Below, piece by piece: positions 29,514 through 39,456 of a DNA stretch of 64,000 nt. The DNA comes from CAVPMW01 sp963706515. GTDB taxonomy: Bacteria > Chloroflexota > Anaerolineae > Anaerolineales > UBA4823. Below the pieces are notes generated by a model. It ran no database searches and was not told where the DNA came from. It saw only the letters and a program-made list of their open reading frames with translations. Each line of letters begins with the position of its first letter. Positions within the stretch are counted from its first letter, which is position 1. The stretch lies in NCBI GenBank assembly GCA_963706515.1, contig CAVPMW010000018.1, positions 62,001-126,000 of the forward strand, read 5' to 3'. The translations under genes were made by a program, and so were the position numbers.

Positions 29514-29909
29514 ATGAAAATCCATCATCTGGCCATACGGTATTCACTGGTAATCATTGGTATCATCTTCCTCGCTCTCATGATCATGGATTTTAACAGC
29601 CGCATGGCTGAGCTGCGCCGCCTGACTGCTGAAAGCCAGGTGGTAGAACAGCGCCTTGTCTCTGAAGCTGGGACACAGGTCTCGCTGCAAACTCAAATAG
29701 CGGATGCATCTTCAGATCATGCCACGCGCCAATGGGCATATGAGAACAGCATGGTCGGTTCAGGTGATTCTCCGATATTCCCGATGCAGCCGGCTGACGT
29801 CCACCTCACACCTACGCCGACCCGGGTCGTTGTTGAAACCCCAATCACTAATGTTAACAGCTGGTGGTATTTATTCACCAAGCCACTCGCGCCTTCCGGC
29901 TCGAAATAG
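29514..29909 (+). CDS. Small single-TM coiled-coil protein (FtsB/DivIC-like)
   Basis: 131 residues: a cytoplasmic stub, one membrane helix (YSLVIIGIIFLALMIM), then a coiled coil of ~45 residues (MAELRRLTAESQVVEQRLVSE) and a Pro/Thr-rich tail with WWYLF near the end. This layout is that of septum-formation-initiator proteins, but similarity is architectural only. AGGAGG lies 12 bases before the ATG. It sits between tRNA-Leu and the rpsF operon. It could instead be a clade-specific envelope protein. Confidence 0.6.
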   Translation: MKIHHLAIRYSLVIIGIIFLALMIMDFNSRMAELRRLTAESQVVEQRLVSEAGTQVSLQTQIADASSDHATRQWAYENSMVGSGDSPIFPMQPADVHLTPTPTRVVVETPITNVNSWWYLFTKPLAPSGSK

Positions 29910-29985
29910 GACTTGCAGCGGATTATTCCACGCGACGCATCAGGATTACCCTTTCCAATCGTATAAATCTATGTTAAACTTCGAA

Positions 29986-30048
29986 TAAGCCACGCATCTG
30001 CGTGGCTTACTTTCCGCTCTCGCCCCGCCTACGGTTGGGTGCGGGGGC
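29986..30048 (+). promoter_or_regulatory. Structured rpsF leader (two hairpins)
   Basis: Hairpin 1 is a 10-bp perfect stem, 29986-29995 with 30000-30009, loop ATCT, and no good T-tract. Hairpin 2 is GCCCCGC (30022-30028) with GCGGGGGC (30041-30048). Both precede the rpsF ribosome binding site (30061-30067). Leaders of rpsF operons are known targets of autoregulation by the S6:S18 complex. That this is such a site is only a suggestion. Confidence 0.4.
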
Positions 30049-30074
30049 ATATCCCGAGGGAAGGAGGCATTTCC

Positions 30075-30356
30075 ATGCGCTCTTATGAATTGATCTTTAT
30101 TGTCCACCCAGACCTGGATGAGGCTGCGTTTAATGAGGTCGTCGAAAAAGTTAAATCCTGGGTCAGCGATGAGGGTGGTCAGGTTGATAAAATTGACCTG
30201 TGGGGCAAACGCCGCCTGGCATATCCGATTCGTAAACAGCGAGAAGGTCAGTACGTCCTGATGGAAACGATCATGCCGTCGACAGCCGGCGCCCATTTGG
30301 AACGAAATCTGCATCTTCTTGAGCCAATCCTGCGGTTCTCGCTGGTGGCGATTTAG
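30075..30356 (+). CDS. rpsF: 30S ribosomal protein S6
   Basis: 93 residues from ATG 30075, which has AAGGAGG 7 bases upstream; the frame is open further back, but no comparable site exists there. It contains the family sequence MRSYELIFIVHPDLDE, DLWGKRRLAYPIRKQREGQYVLM, and LERNLHLLEPILRFSLV. It binds the 16S rRNA platform together with S18, whose gene lies two positions downstream in the same operon. Confidence 0.96.
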   Translation: MRSYELIFIVHPDLDEAAFNEVVEKVKSWVSDEGGQVDKIDLWGKRRLAYPIRKQREGQYVLMETIMPSTAGAHLERNLHLLEPILRFSLVAI

Positions 30357-30397
30357 TGCACGCCTAGATATTAAGGACCCTTGACCAGGAGATCGTA

Positions 30398-30796
30398 ATG
30401 ACACGCGGATTAAATAAAGTTTTAATCATCGGTCGGCTGGGGCGCGATCCGGAAATGCGTTATACGCCTTCCGGACGACCTGTTACGACATTCAGTATTG
30501 CGACCAGCCGCAGCTGGAACACCTCGGATGGTAATCGCCGGACGGAAACCGAATGGTTTAACGTGGTTGCCTGGAGCAGCCTGGCAGAGATTTGTAAACA
30601 ACACCTCACTAAAGGTCGCCTGGTTTATATCGAAGGGCGGCTACAAACTCGCCAATGGGAAGACCAGGAAGGCAACAAACATTCCTCGACCGAAATTGTT
30701 GCCAACGAAATGATCATCCTGGATGATCGCAAAGAAGGCAGCCAGCCGAGTTTCGAAGAAGATGGTGACGTCACCGAAGAGGAATTTCCTTTCTAG
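30398..30796 (+). CDS. ssb: Single-stranded DNA-binding protein
   Basis: 132 residues. The OB fold includes LNKVLIIGRLGRDPEMRYTPSG, WFNVVAWSSLAEIC and GRLVYIEGRLQTRQWED. The acidic C-terminal tip ends in EEEFPF, the conserved protein-docking tail. It is somewhat short because the disordered linker is brief. It lies between rpsF and rpsR, the classic order. Confidence 0.97.
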   Translation: MTRGLNKVLIIGRLGRDPEMRYTPSGRPVTTFSIATSRSWNTSDGNRRTETEWFNVVAWSSLAEICKQHLTKGRLVYIEGRLQTRQWEDQEGNKHSSTEIVANEMIILDDRKEGSQPSFEEDGDVTEEEFPF

Positions 30797-30814
30797 TTGA
30801 ACAGGAGTATGAAC

Positions 30815-31084
30815 GTGAGCGATTTTGATACAACAAATGAATCTCGACCCGGCTCACGCCGGTTTTTTACCCGACCGCGAGAATGCCAGTTTTGCACTGA
30901 GCCAAACCTGGTGATCGATTATAAGCAGGTGGAATTACTGCGCCGGTACGTGACAGACGATGGAAAGATCCGTCCCCGGCGCCAGACAGGGGCGTGTGCC
31001 AGACATCAGCGCCAGATTGCCAAGGCGATCAAGCGCGCCCGCCATCTAGCGTTGCTACCTTACACCAGCGAATCTTTTCGATAA
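30815..31084 (+). CDS. rpsR: 30S ribosomal protein S18
   Basis: 89 residues from GTG 30815, chosen because CAGGAG (30802-30807) is 7 bases upstream; TTG 30797 and ATG 30809 are in frame but badly placed. It has the C+ (zinc-ribbon-like) signature: CQFC near residue 25 and CARHQRQ near 63. DGKIRPRRQTG and IKRARHLALLPY are typical S18. Last of rpsF-ssb-rpsR. Confidence 0.95.
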   Translation: MSDFDTTNESRPGSRRFFTRPRECQFCTEPNLVIDYKQVELLRRYVTDDGKIRPRRQTGACARHQRQIAKAIKRARHLALLPYTSESFR

Positions 31085-31096
31085 AGCCGGCTGTGT

Positions 31097-32494
31097 ATGG
31101 CAAAAAACCCGCGCAATCCTCAACCCACTAAAAAACACCTCGCCCGCATGCAAAGGGAGAGGCGGATGCAGCGCCTGCTCATCGGTGGAACTATTGTTAT
31201 AGTTCTCGCGGTAGTCGCTGTACTCCTGTACGGAGTTTTATACGAGCGAGTGATTAAACAGAACCGGCCTGTTGTGACTGTCAACGGTGAGCGAGTTTCG
31301 ATTAAGCAATTTCAAGGCCTTGCCCGTTATCTTCGGTTCACATTAATCCGCAATGCTAATCAAAACTTCCAGCTTGTGCAGATGTTTGGGAGCGATCCAT
31401 CGACAAGCGCCTCTTTCGTCAACCAGCTGCAGCAAATCCAGACTTAATTAGAGCCTACCACTATCGGTCAGCAGGCATTGAACCAGTTGGAACAGAATGT
31501 GATCATCCAGGCGGAGGCGAAAAATCGCGGCATCTCGTTCACTGAAGATAAGATCCAGGTAGCATTACAGGAGGCTTTTGGTTACTTTGCCAACGGGACG
31601 CCGACACCAACCGCGACCCAGGTACCGATCCCCACCTCCACTGAGAACCCTTTTCAGATGACGCAGGTGCCTCCGACAGCAACGCCAACTGCTACGCAGG
31701 TGCCTACTCAGACGATCCCAACCCAGGCGATAGCTCCGACCTTGCAAATAACTGCCAACACCGCACCTGCAGCCACCGAGACCCCATCTGTAACCGAGAC
31801 CCCTACCGCCACTTCCACGCCATATACACTGGAAGGCTACCAGAAGCTATATCAAGATACCATAGATGACTTAAATAAGACCTATGGGCTCACTGCAAAT
31901 GATATACGCTATGTCATCGTCTCGCAGCTGTACCGGGAAAAGGTAAAAGCCGCGGTTCTAGCCGAGCAGAATATCCCACGGACCGAGCAGCAGGTCTGGG
32001 CGCGCCACATCCTGGTAGCCGATGAGGCTACAGCCAAGCAGGTCGTCGATCGCCTGAATGCTGGCGAAGATTGGTCTAAGCTGGCGGCAGAATTATCTAC
32101 AGATACCAGCAACAAAGATAATGGGGGTGATCTGGGCTGGTTCGGGAAAGGCACGATGGTTGCTTCGTTTGAGGAAGCTGCCTTTGCCCTCGAGCCTGGG
32201 CAGGTCAGCCAACCAGTGCAGACTCAATTTGGCTGGCACATAATCCAGAGCCTTGGCAAAGAGGACCGGCCCCTCTCCGACAGCCAGTACCAGCAACAGC
32301 TGGAGACTAAATTTACGGACTGGCTGACCCAACAACAAAACGCGGCGAAGATTGTAACCAACGATAGCTGGACGGAATTTGTCCCAATAGAACCAACGCT
32401 AAGTCCGGAGATCATCGATTTTATTAACTCCGCGCAGCAAGCTCAACCTACAATTGCTATACCAACACCTGCGGCGGTTACCCCAGCACCGTAG
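31097..32494 (+). CDS. Membrane-anchored parvulin-type peptidyl-prolyl isomerase (PrsA/SurA-like), in-frame stop
   Basis: One frame throughout, interrupted by TAA at 31445-31447; a C-to-T change from CAA (Gln) would explain it. Residues 1-28 are basic cytoplasmic and ~29-50 form a membrane helix (IGGTIVIVLAVVAVLLYGVL). A SurA-N-like region (VVTVNGERVSIKQF) then spans the stop. A Thr/Pro/Gln-rich insert of ~75 residues follows. The PPIC domain includes QVWARHILVADEATAKQV, DNGGDLGWFGKG and QFGWHIIQ. It assists folding of exported proteins outside the membrane. If the stop is real, only the truncated N-terminus or a re-initiated C-terminal piece would be made. Confidence 0.8.
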
Positions 32495-32528
32495 ACTGGA
32501 AGATCGAGACTTATTGGTAGGGGAATAT

Positions 32529-32582
32529 ACGGAAAAATGGATGAATTGCGGGCAGATGCCCGCAATTCATCCATTTTTCCGT
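32529..32582. terminator. Bidirectional terminator, 25-bp perfect hairpin
   Basis: Arms 32529-32553 and 32558-32582 are perfectly complementary over 25 bp with a 4-base AGAT loop. The outer arms contain A5 and T5, so a U-tract follows the GC-rich core (TTGCGGGC) in either direction. It separates the convergent parvulin and smc genes. Confidence 0.85.
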
Positions 32583-32621
32583 TAATAAAACCTACCCCGA
32601 CTTTTGGGGAGGGCAGGTTAG

Positions 32622-35600
32622 TTATTGAATCACTTCAGCGACCTGATCCAGCTTCAGGCTGAGCATCTGGCTGGTTGAATCACGTCCCATTGTAATTCCG
32701 TATATTGATTGCGCGGCCTGGACCGTGTTCCGGTTATGGGTCACAACTACAAACTGGGTTTCTTGCGACAGCTCCCGTAACATCTCGCGGAAGCGAGCCA
32801 CATTAGCTTCATCGAGCATGGCATCCACCTCATCCAGGACGCAGAATGGGGTAGGAGACACCTTCAGCAAGGAAAAAACCAGGGCTGCTGCAGTCAGGCT
32901 GCGCTCCCCTCCGGAGAGCAGAGCCAGACTTTGCGTCCGCCTGCCCGGGAGACGGGCTTCGATCTCAATCCCGGTCGTTGAGAGCTCTTCTTCACTGGTC
33001 AATAACAACCGTGCTGATCCCCCTCCAAAGAGGCGGGTAAAGATCTGGCGGAACTCTCGGTCTACGGCATCGAAGGTGCGTTTGAATTCCGTCTGCATCA
33101 AAATGTCGAGCTCGTGGATGACCTCGTGTATATCCAGGGCGGCTTTTTCCAGATCGGCGATCTGCTCGGTCATAAACTGGAAGCGGGTCTTCACTTCGAT
33201 ATACTCAGTCTGTGCTTCCGGATTGACCAATCCCATTCTGCGGAGTTGAGCCCTCAGCCTCTGGATATTCTCCTCTATTTCCGGAGATAGCTTTATGACG
33301 GTTGGCAGCTGCTCTACCATTCCTTCTAAAGGCAAGGGGGTTGGCCCTGAGATCTCCTGCTCATATTCGAAAGCTACCAGACCGAAATCATCTTCAATCC
33401 TGTGGCGCAAGTTTTCTAAAGTCTCCTGGCGGCGAGCAAGGTTAATCCGCACCTGCGTATACTGATTTTCCACAGCAGTCAGCCCCTGGCGGGTAATCCC
33501 CTGCGCAGCTTGCAGCTCATTTTGGTTCTTTTCCATTTGGTCTAACTCCAGCTCCGCTGGCTGGATGAGCTGGTTCAATTGCTCGATCTGAGTATTAATG
33601 ATCGCTTCTGCCTGTCGGTTGCTAACTTTCTCGGCTTCCATCTCCAGCTGAGATTTTTCAAGCAATTCAGTTTGGGCGTCCAAGTTCTCATACGCTGTTC
33701 TCGACCGCCCCAGCTGGGCATCGAGATCTTCAAGCCTGGATCTGCTGCTGGTAAGCGCCTGATCAGCCAGGGCTACCTGGGTATTCCAATATACTGAATC
33801 CCCAATCAATTCCTCGACCGGGAGCTGATTCAAACCAGAGTTGAGAGAATCGATCTCCATTGTGATAGATTCAATTTCACTGACCGATAGGGAAAGCTCC
33901 ATACGCAGCTCTTCTGCCAATCGCTCGGATTGGGCGATCGCTTCCTGCTGCCTATTGGCTTGATCTTGCTGCCATCCCAAGCGCTGCGCAGCCTGCGCTT
34001 CAGCCAGCTCAGCGTGTCTCAGGTCTTGGGATGCCTTCTCATCCAGTTTGTGAGCTTCCTGTAATTTTAATAACAAATCGGCTTCCGCTTGTTTCTTTGA
34101 AGCGAGTTCATCCTCTATGAGCTTAATCTGGAATTGGACAGCGAGTAAATCCTGCTCAGTCCTGCTCAAAGCATGCTCCAGGTTGCGCTTATGGCGCGGC
34201 CGGCTGATTATCGATCCCCCGGCAGATTGCCCCACTGAACCGGCCAGGATTGGACCGCCTGGGTAAAACACCTCGCCGGAAAGGGTTACAATCTTCCACA
34301 GGTCAGCTCCGCCATCCTTTGCAGACAGGGAACCAGCTACGCTCCTTGCGGCGCGACGATCGCGCACAACGAGGACTCTCCCGAGTAGAAGGTTGACAAC
34401 CGGCTTATATTCTGGCAGCACATTCACCAAATTAGCTGCAATACCCATGAATCCGGAAGTCTCCGGGAATGATTCCTGGACGTTGCCGCGGAGCCAATCC
34501 ATCGGCAGCAGTGCTCCGCGCGCCGAACGTTCAACCAAAAGATCCAGGGCAGCCTCCGGATCCTCGCGCAGGAGAACTGCATTGACAAATTCCCCCAGCG
34601 CCGAAGCAATCGCAGTCTCGTATTCTTCGGGTACATCCAGGTACTCGTTCAAAGCACCGATCACCCCGCTGATATTTTTTTCATTTGCCGTTTCAATTAA
34701 TAAGCGTGTCCCGTCTGCGTACCCTGTCAGATTATGCTCAGCTTGTTGGAAAACGTCGAACTGCGCTTTCAAGCGCGCCGACTCGGCGCTCAGCTTACTC
34801 TGCCGGTTGAGAAGCTCGGAACGCTGCTCGTTGATCCTTGCCAACGCTTGCCTGTGTGTATCCAGTGCAAGCTGAGCAGCTTCGCGTGCCTGTCCACCCT
34901 GACCGCGGGCTTGCCTGGCATCCTCCAACGCGGAGTGAAGGAGATCGGCATCCTGCTGGTAAGTAGCGAACTGTCCGTGTAGCTCCAGCAATCCTTGCCG
35001 GTTTCGGTCTGTTTGACTGATGATCTCGGCGAGACGCACCTGCAGCCTTTCCTTGCTCCGATTTAATTCCGAAAATGCCTCGCGTTTATCTTTAAGCTGG
35101 TTTTCCAAAGAACTCCTATCAGATTGGCGTACCATCAAATCCTGGTCGGCATTTTCCTTGTGCGCCCGCGCCTCAATATTTTCCCGCTCCAGGCGCTCAA
35201 CATCCAATCGAACTGTCTGCAAGCGGGCTTCAGCCAGGCTGATATCATCGACAAATTGAGTGATTTGACCGCTTACATTTTCTCTCTGGTCTATGCCGGA
35301 GCGGATTCGCTCATCTAATATCGCTGATGAGCGGCTCAAGGCTTCTCGTTGGGAATGGAATCCGGCCAATTGGCGATGCCAGCTGTTCAAATTAGCCCGC
35401 AATTCGAGCACACGCTCCCTTATGGCAGACAATTCCAATTCCTGCTGCGTGATAATCTGCCGTTCAGCCTCAAGGCGGGCTTCACGCTGGCGGACTAAGT
35501 CCAATGTTTCAGATAACTCTGTCTGCGCCTGGTGCCAATGATAGCCATACCATTCACGCAGCATTCCTTTTAGATCGGCGCGCACCTGCTCGTACTCTAC

Positions 35601-36242
35601 TGCCCGGCGGGCTTGACGTTCGAGACTGCGCAGGCGTGGCTCAAGCTCGGCAAGGATATCCTGCGCTCGTTCCAGGTTTCGGCGGGTATTCTCCAGCCGG
35701 CGTAAAGCCTCTTCCTTACGGTCGCGATGCAGCCCGATACCGGCTGCTTCTTCAAAAAGGCGGCGGCGATCCTCTGCTTTAAGGGCTAAGGCTGCGTCTA
35801 CCAGACCCTGACCGATGATCGTATAGGTGCGTTCTGCCAGGCCGGATTGGGCTAACAGCTCGGAAACATCCTTTAACCGCACACGCTGCCCGTTAATAAG
35901 GTATTCGTTGCTGCCATCCCGGTAAGCTCGCCGGGTAATCGCCACTTCACTAAAATCAATCGGGAGCCAGCCATCGCTGTTATCGAACGTGATGCTTGCA
36001 GAAGCCATTCCGGCGCGTGGGCGGAGCTCAGAGCCGGAAAATATCATATCCTCGGTTTTCTTTGCGCGGAGCAAGCTGTAGGACTGTTCCCCCAAAACCC
36101 AGCGGATGCTGTCCGCAATATTTGATTTCCCGCTGCCATTTGGACCCACGATACAGGTAATCAAGTCGGCAAATTCGAACATTGTCCGGCTGGCAAAGGT
36201 TTTATATCCCTGCAGTTCAAGCGATTTTAGTCGAGAACCCAT
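32622..36242 (-). CDS. smc: Chromosome segregation protein SMC
   Basis: 1206 residues, full length. The N-terminal Walker A is GPNGSGKSN near residues 34-42. There are two long coiled coils (~170-500 and ~680-1030) around a hinge domain (~510-670, GVIGALNEYLDVPEEYETAI). The C-terminal signature motif LLSGGERSLTAAAL and Walker B FCVLDEVDAMLDE are intact. It condenses and organises the chromosome as a dimer with ScpA/ScpB, which are not in the window. The start lies 4 bases after the rnc stop; rnc-smc is a widely conserved pair. Confidence 0.97.
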   Translation of the reverse strand: MGSRLKSLELQGYKTFASRTMFEFADLITCIVGPNGSGKSNIADSIRWVLGEQSYSLLRAKKTEDMIFSGSELRPRAGMASASITFDNSDGWLPIDFSEVAITRRAYRDGSNEYLINGQRVRLKDVSELLAQSGLAERTYTIIGQGLVDAALALKAEDRRRLFEEAAGIGLHRDRKEEALRRLENTRRNLERAQDILAELEPRLRSLERQARRAVEYEQVRADLKGMLREWYGYHWHQAQTELSETLDLVRQREARLEAERQIITQQELELSAIRERVLELRANLNSWHRQLAGFHSQREALSRSSAILDERIRSGIDQRENVSGQITQFVDDISLAEARLQTVRLDVERLERENIEARAHKENADQDLMVRQSDRSSLENQLKDKREAFSELNRSKERLQVRLAEIISQTDRNRQGLLELHGQFATYQQDADLLHSALEDARQARGQGGQAREAAQLALDTHRQALARINEQRSELLNRQSKLSAESARLKAQFDVFQQAEHNLTGYADGTRLLIETANEKNISGVIGALNEYLDVPEEYETAIASALGEFVNAVLLREDPEAALDLLVERSARGALLPMDWLRGNVQESFPETSGFMGIAANLVNVLPEYKPVVNLLLGRVLVVRDRRAARSVAGSLSAKDGGADLWKIVTLSGEVFYPGGPILAGSVGQSAGGSIISRPRHKRNLEHALSRTEQDLLAVQFQIKLIEDELASKKQAEADLLLKLQEAHKLDEKASQDLRHAELAEAQAAQRLGWQQDQANRQQEAIAQSERLAEELRMELSLSVSEIESITMEIDSLNSGLNQLPVEELIGDSVYWNTQVALADQALTSSRSRLEDLDAQLGRSRTAYENLDAQTELLEKSQLEMEAEKVSNRQAEAIINTQIEQLNQLIQPAELELDQMEKNQNELQAAQGITRQGLTAVENQYTQVRINLARRQETLENLRHRIEDDFGLVAFEYEQEISGPTPLPLEGMVEQLPTVIKLSPEIEENIQRLRAQLRRMGLVNPEAQTEYIEVKTRFQFMTEQIADLEKAALDIHEVIHELDILMQTEFKRTFDAVDREFRQIFTRLFGGGSARLLLTSEEELSTTGIEIEARLPGRRTQSLALLSGGERSLTAAALVFSLLKVSPTPFCVLDEVDAMLDEANVARFREMLRELSQETQFVVVTHNRNTVQAAQSIYGITMGRDSTSQMLSLKLDQVAEVIQ

Positions 36243-36246
36243 GCAG

Positions 36247-36966
36247 CTATTCCAAATTCAAAGTCTCGAGCGCTGCGCGCGCGGCAGCTTTTGTGGCGGC
36301 TTGCTTGCTGTTCCCGCTCCCGTGCCCAAAGGCTTCACCGTTGATTAATACCTCAACTTCGAACACTTTGGCATGCTCGGGTCCACTGCTGGTCAGCATC
36401 TGATAGACCGGCGGTCCAAATCCCTGCGATTGAACCCACTCTTGCAGGCTGCTTTTCGGATCTTTTTCCTTGTGATCGGCAATTATCCGGCGGGTTGCTT
36501 CAGTCAAGCGAGGCTCAATGAATAACTGGACCTCAATAAGACCACTATCCAAATACAATGCACCGATCAAGGCTTCAAAGGTTGCACAAAGCAGCGCTGG
36601 TCGAGAACGCCCCCCATTTTCGGCTTCACCGCGCCCCAGAAGCATCACCGGGCCAAGCCCGATCTCTCGGGCAAACTCAGCCAGCTGCTCTGTCCGCACT
36701 AATGCAGAACGCAGGCGGGTTAAATCTCCTTCTTGCATCTCAGGGAACTGGTGATACAACCATGAGCCTACCAGGAAATCCAATACTGCATCCCCCAAGA
36801 ATTCCAGGCGCTCGTTATCCTCCAGCGCCTCCGAGTGCTCATTTAGATAAGAGCGGTGAGTTAGCGCTCGCTCTAAAAGCAGCAAGTCGTTAAATCTCAA
36901 GCCGTGCCGATCGGCAAACAGCTGTGTAGTGATAACCTCTGTATCTCCCTGATGATAGGTATCCAT
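36247..36966 (-). CDS. rnc: Ribonuclease III
   Basis: 239 residues. The RNase III signature ERLEFLGDAVLDFLV is near 48-62, with further metal-binding acidic residues in the CATFEALIGALYLDSG segment. The C-terminal double-stranded RNA-binding domain (~165-237) includes DPKSSLQEWVQSQGFGPPVY and GSGNSKQAATKAAARAALE. It cleaves double-stranded RNA in rRNA and mRNA processing. It is co-transcribed with fabF upstream and smc downstream. Confidence 0.97.
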   Translation of the reverse strand: MDTYHQGDTEVITTQLFADRHGLRFNDLLLLERALTHRSYLNEHSEALEDNERLEFLGDAVLDFLVGSWLYHQFPEMQEGDLTRLRSALVRTEQLAEFAREIGLGPVMLLGRGEAENGGRSRPALLCATFEALIGALYLDSGLIEVQLFIEPRLTEATRRIIADHKEKDPKSSLQEWVQSQGFGPPVYQMLTSSGPEHAKVFEVEVLINGEAFGHGSGNSKQAATKAAARAALETLNLE

Positions 36967-37063
36967 CTTTGTCCTCCTGGAACTCAGGGAGCGCCAGAAA
37001 CCCCACCTATGTCGAGTCGCTGGCGTTCCATCAGTTCGAAGTCATATTATATTGATCTGCAAT

Positions 37064-38312
37064 TTACGCTTTAGATTCATACTCCTTGAACACCAAAACA
37101 GCATTGTGACCACCGAAACCGAATGCATTGTCGATTGCCACTTTAATCGATTTTTGACGGGCGTGATTCGGGACGTAATCCAGGTCGCAAGCCGGATCAG
37201 GGGTCTGGTAATTGATGGTTGGCGGTATGACCCCTTCACGGATAGCCCAAACACAGAATATTGCTTCCAGAGCACCGGTTGCTCCCATCATATGCCCGGT
37301 CATGGACTTAGTTGAGGAAATCGGTATATTATACGCCAGATCGCCGAAGGCGGATTTAATGGCAAGCGTCTCTGCCGAGTTGTTCAGACTTGTCCCAGTG
37401 CCATGTGCATTAATATAATCTACCTCCGCAGGAGAAATCCCTGCGGACTCTAATGCCAGGCGGATTGCCCGCGCTCCGCCGGAGCCGTTTTCATCCGGGG
37501 CGGTGATATGATACGCGTCGGCAGTCGACCCATAGCCAGCCAGCTCAGCCAGGATTTTAGCGCCCCGGTTCAGTGCATGGGATTCCCTCTCTACTACCAG
37601 AATTGCCGCGCCCTTCCCCCATCACCAACCCATCTCGGTGTAAATCGAAAGGCTGCGGAGTGGGATAAGGAGGTTCTTCGACATGAGACATCGCACCCGC
37701 CCGATCGAAGGCGGTAACACCGATGCGGGTGATCGTCGCTTCGCTCGCTCCAGCAATGGCTACATCGATGATTCCAGCCTTGATCAAAATCGTCGCGAGA
37801 CCCAGACCATCGGCGCCAGAAGCGCAGGCGGAGGATATTGAGAAGCATGGGCCGGTTAGTCCAAAATCGATGGATACAAGCCCGGCAGCGCCATTGGGCA
37901 TATACATTGGAACAACCATAGGCGTAACCCGGCGCTGTCCTTCATTAATAAGTACGAAGACATTCTGTTCCAGGGTGGTTATCCCTCCAATGGCTGCTGA
38001 GATGATGACACCGATCCTCGTCCGGTTTTCGTCCGTAATAACCAGTCCAGACTCTTCAATCGCTTCACGTGCTGCTGCCGCGCCGAATTGCTCAAAGCGG
38101 TCTCTGCGTCTCACCTCTTTGACAGGCATATACAGCTCGGGTTGAAAACCTTTCACCTCTGCCGCGATTTTTACCATTATCCCTTCCGTATCGCATAACG
38201 TGATTGGACCAACACCAGATTTCCCCTTTACCGCATTCCTCCAGGACTCCTCAGAAGATAATCCAAGGGGCGATATGGCGCCCATCCCGGTCACAACGAT
38301 TCGGTCTGCCAT
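37064..38312 (-). CDS. fabF: 3-oxoacyl-ACP synthase II (KAS II), one frameshift
   Basis: The 5' part is 38312 to about 37611; the rest continues in the next frame to the TAA at 37064. Removing one G from the G3 (CCC on plus, 37611-37613) gives VMGEGAAILVVERE and an uninterrupted protein of ~415 residues. The catalytic Cys is in SSACASGADG, and the two His are in NAHGTGTSLNN and SMTGHMMGATGA. All three catalytic residues are intact. It elongates acyl-ACP in fatty acid synthesis. The ATG directly abuts the thrC stop, with GGAGGAATGA as its ribosome binding site. Order fabF-rnc-smc. Confidence 0.93.
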
Positions 38313-39446
38313 TCATTCCTCCTGAGCGTGATTTCGCAAGATGAGTGTTTCAGGTGTTTTTAATCCGGACCCGGTTAAGATCATAACCACGGGATCCTGT
38401 AAATTATCTTTCAGCTGCTGGAATGCGATCCAAGGCAGTGCTGAAGTGGGTTCGACAAATAAACCGAGGCTGGCCAACGCGTCTCGAGCCGGTAAAATCT
38501 CATCCTCATCTACCGCGACGAATGTTCCCTCAGCCTCTTCAACGGCGCGGATGACTGCGTCGCCGCGCATTGGCTTGGATACTGCCACTCCATCCGCAAG
38601 TGTTCTCCCCTCGGACACCCATCCCAGACCAGCAGCTCCATACTGAAATACAGCCCATAAAGGTGCACAAACCCTGGCTTGTACACCGATGAGGGCAGGC
38701 ATTTTGTCCAAGATTCCTGCCTTCTTTATCGCTAGCAATCCCCGGTAGATCCCTAAGAGCAAATTACCCTGACCGGCGGGAAGAATAATTGTACGCGGTG
38801 GAGGGTCCATCCCTTCAACCAGCTCGTATGCCAGCGTGGCATAGCCCTCCAGGACACTGGGGTGAAAAGCGTGGCTGGCATAGATTGCACCAGCCGTGGC
38901 TGCCTGGAGCACTGCCTCGGCAGCATCCGAACGGGATCCGGGCACCTCGACCACTTCAGCGCCATAAATTCCAATCTGGGCCCGTTTCGGACCTGCAGCC
39001 GATTCGGGGATGAATATTTTAGCGTGAATACCGGCTTGTGCCGCATAGGCTGCAAAGGAGGCTCCCGCATTTCCGGATGAATCCTCAACGGCGCTATTTA
39101 CCCCTCGGGAGAGGAGAAAACTGGTCAGGACTGACGATCCACGGTCCTTGAACGACCCGCTGGGATTCGATCCTTCCAGCTTGAATGCCACCTTGTGTCC
39201 ATCCACTTCCCCCCAGACCAGGGGAGTATTCCCTTCCCCGAGCGTGACGAGATTTGAACCGGTGGGCAGGGCAAAGGTGGATTGATAACGCCATATTCCA
39301 GGAAGATCGCGCTGGGTCTTTATGCTGTCAGGCTGGAAGCTCAACGGTTCAGCTAAATCGTAAATTCCCCCACAAATTGGGCAGCGGTAAGGAGCTCCTT
39401 CTTCCGGATAAGCCCTGCGGCAGTTTGTGCATTGGTATGCGGTCAT
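38313..39446 (-). CDS. thrC: Threonine synthase
   Basis: From ATG 39446 the protein has ~377 residues; the frame extends to TTG 39491, but that would overlap the upstream gene. An N-terminal zinc ribbon (CTNC...CPICGG) precedes the PLP-dependent fold-type II domain, with the Schiff-base Lys in SGSFKDRGSS, SSGNAGASFAAYA and GSGLKTPETL near the end. It converts O-phosphohomoserine to threonine. Other fold-type II lyases look similar, but the zinc ribbon and SGSFKDRG favour thrC. It abuts fabF without a gap. Confidence 0.88.
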   Translation of the reverse strand: MTAYQCTNCRRAYPEEGAPYRCPICGGIYDLAEPLSFQPDSIKTQRDLPGIWRYQSTFALPTGSNLVTLGEGNTPLVWGEVDGHKVAFKLEGSNPSGSFKDRGSSVLTSFLLSRGVNSAVEDSSGNAGASFAAYAAQAGIHAKIFIPESAAGPKRAQIGIYGAEVVEVPGSRSDAAEAVLQAATAGAIYASHAFHPSVLEGYATLAYELVEGMDPPPRTIILPAGQGNLLLGIYRGLLAIKKAGILDKMPALIGVQARVCAPLWAVFQYGAAGLGWVSEGRTLADGVAVSKPMRGDAVIRAVEEAEGTFVAVDEDEILPARDALASLGLFVEPTSALPWIAFQQLKDNLQDPVVMILTGSGLKTPETLILRNHAQEE

Positions 39447-39456
39447 GGGGTCAGGT

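Noticed and set aside
31445..31447. Reassigned TAA codon (alternative genetic code)
   Set aside because: TAA ends many other genes here (fabF, EthD, moaD-moaE region), so the code is standard.
34393..34875. Ser/Arg-rich plus-strand ORF
   Set aside because: Antisense to the smc hinge region; composition follows from the smc codons.
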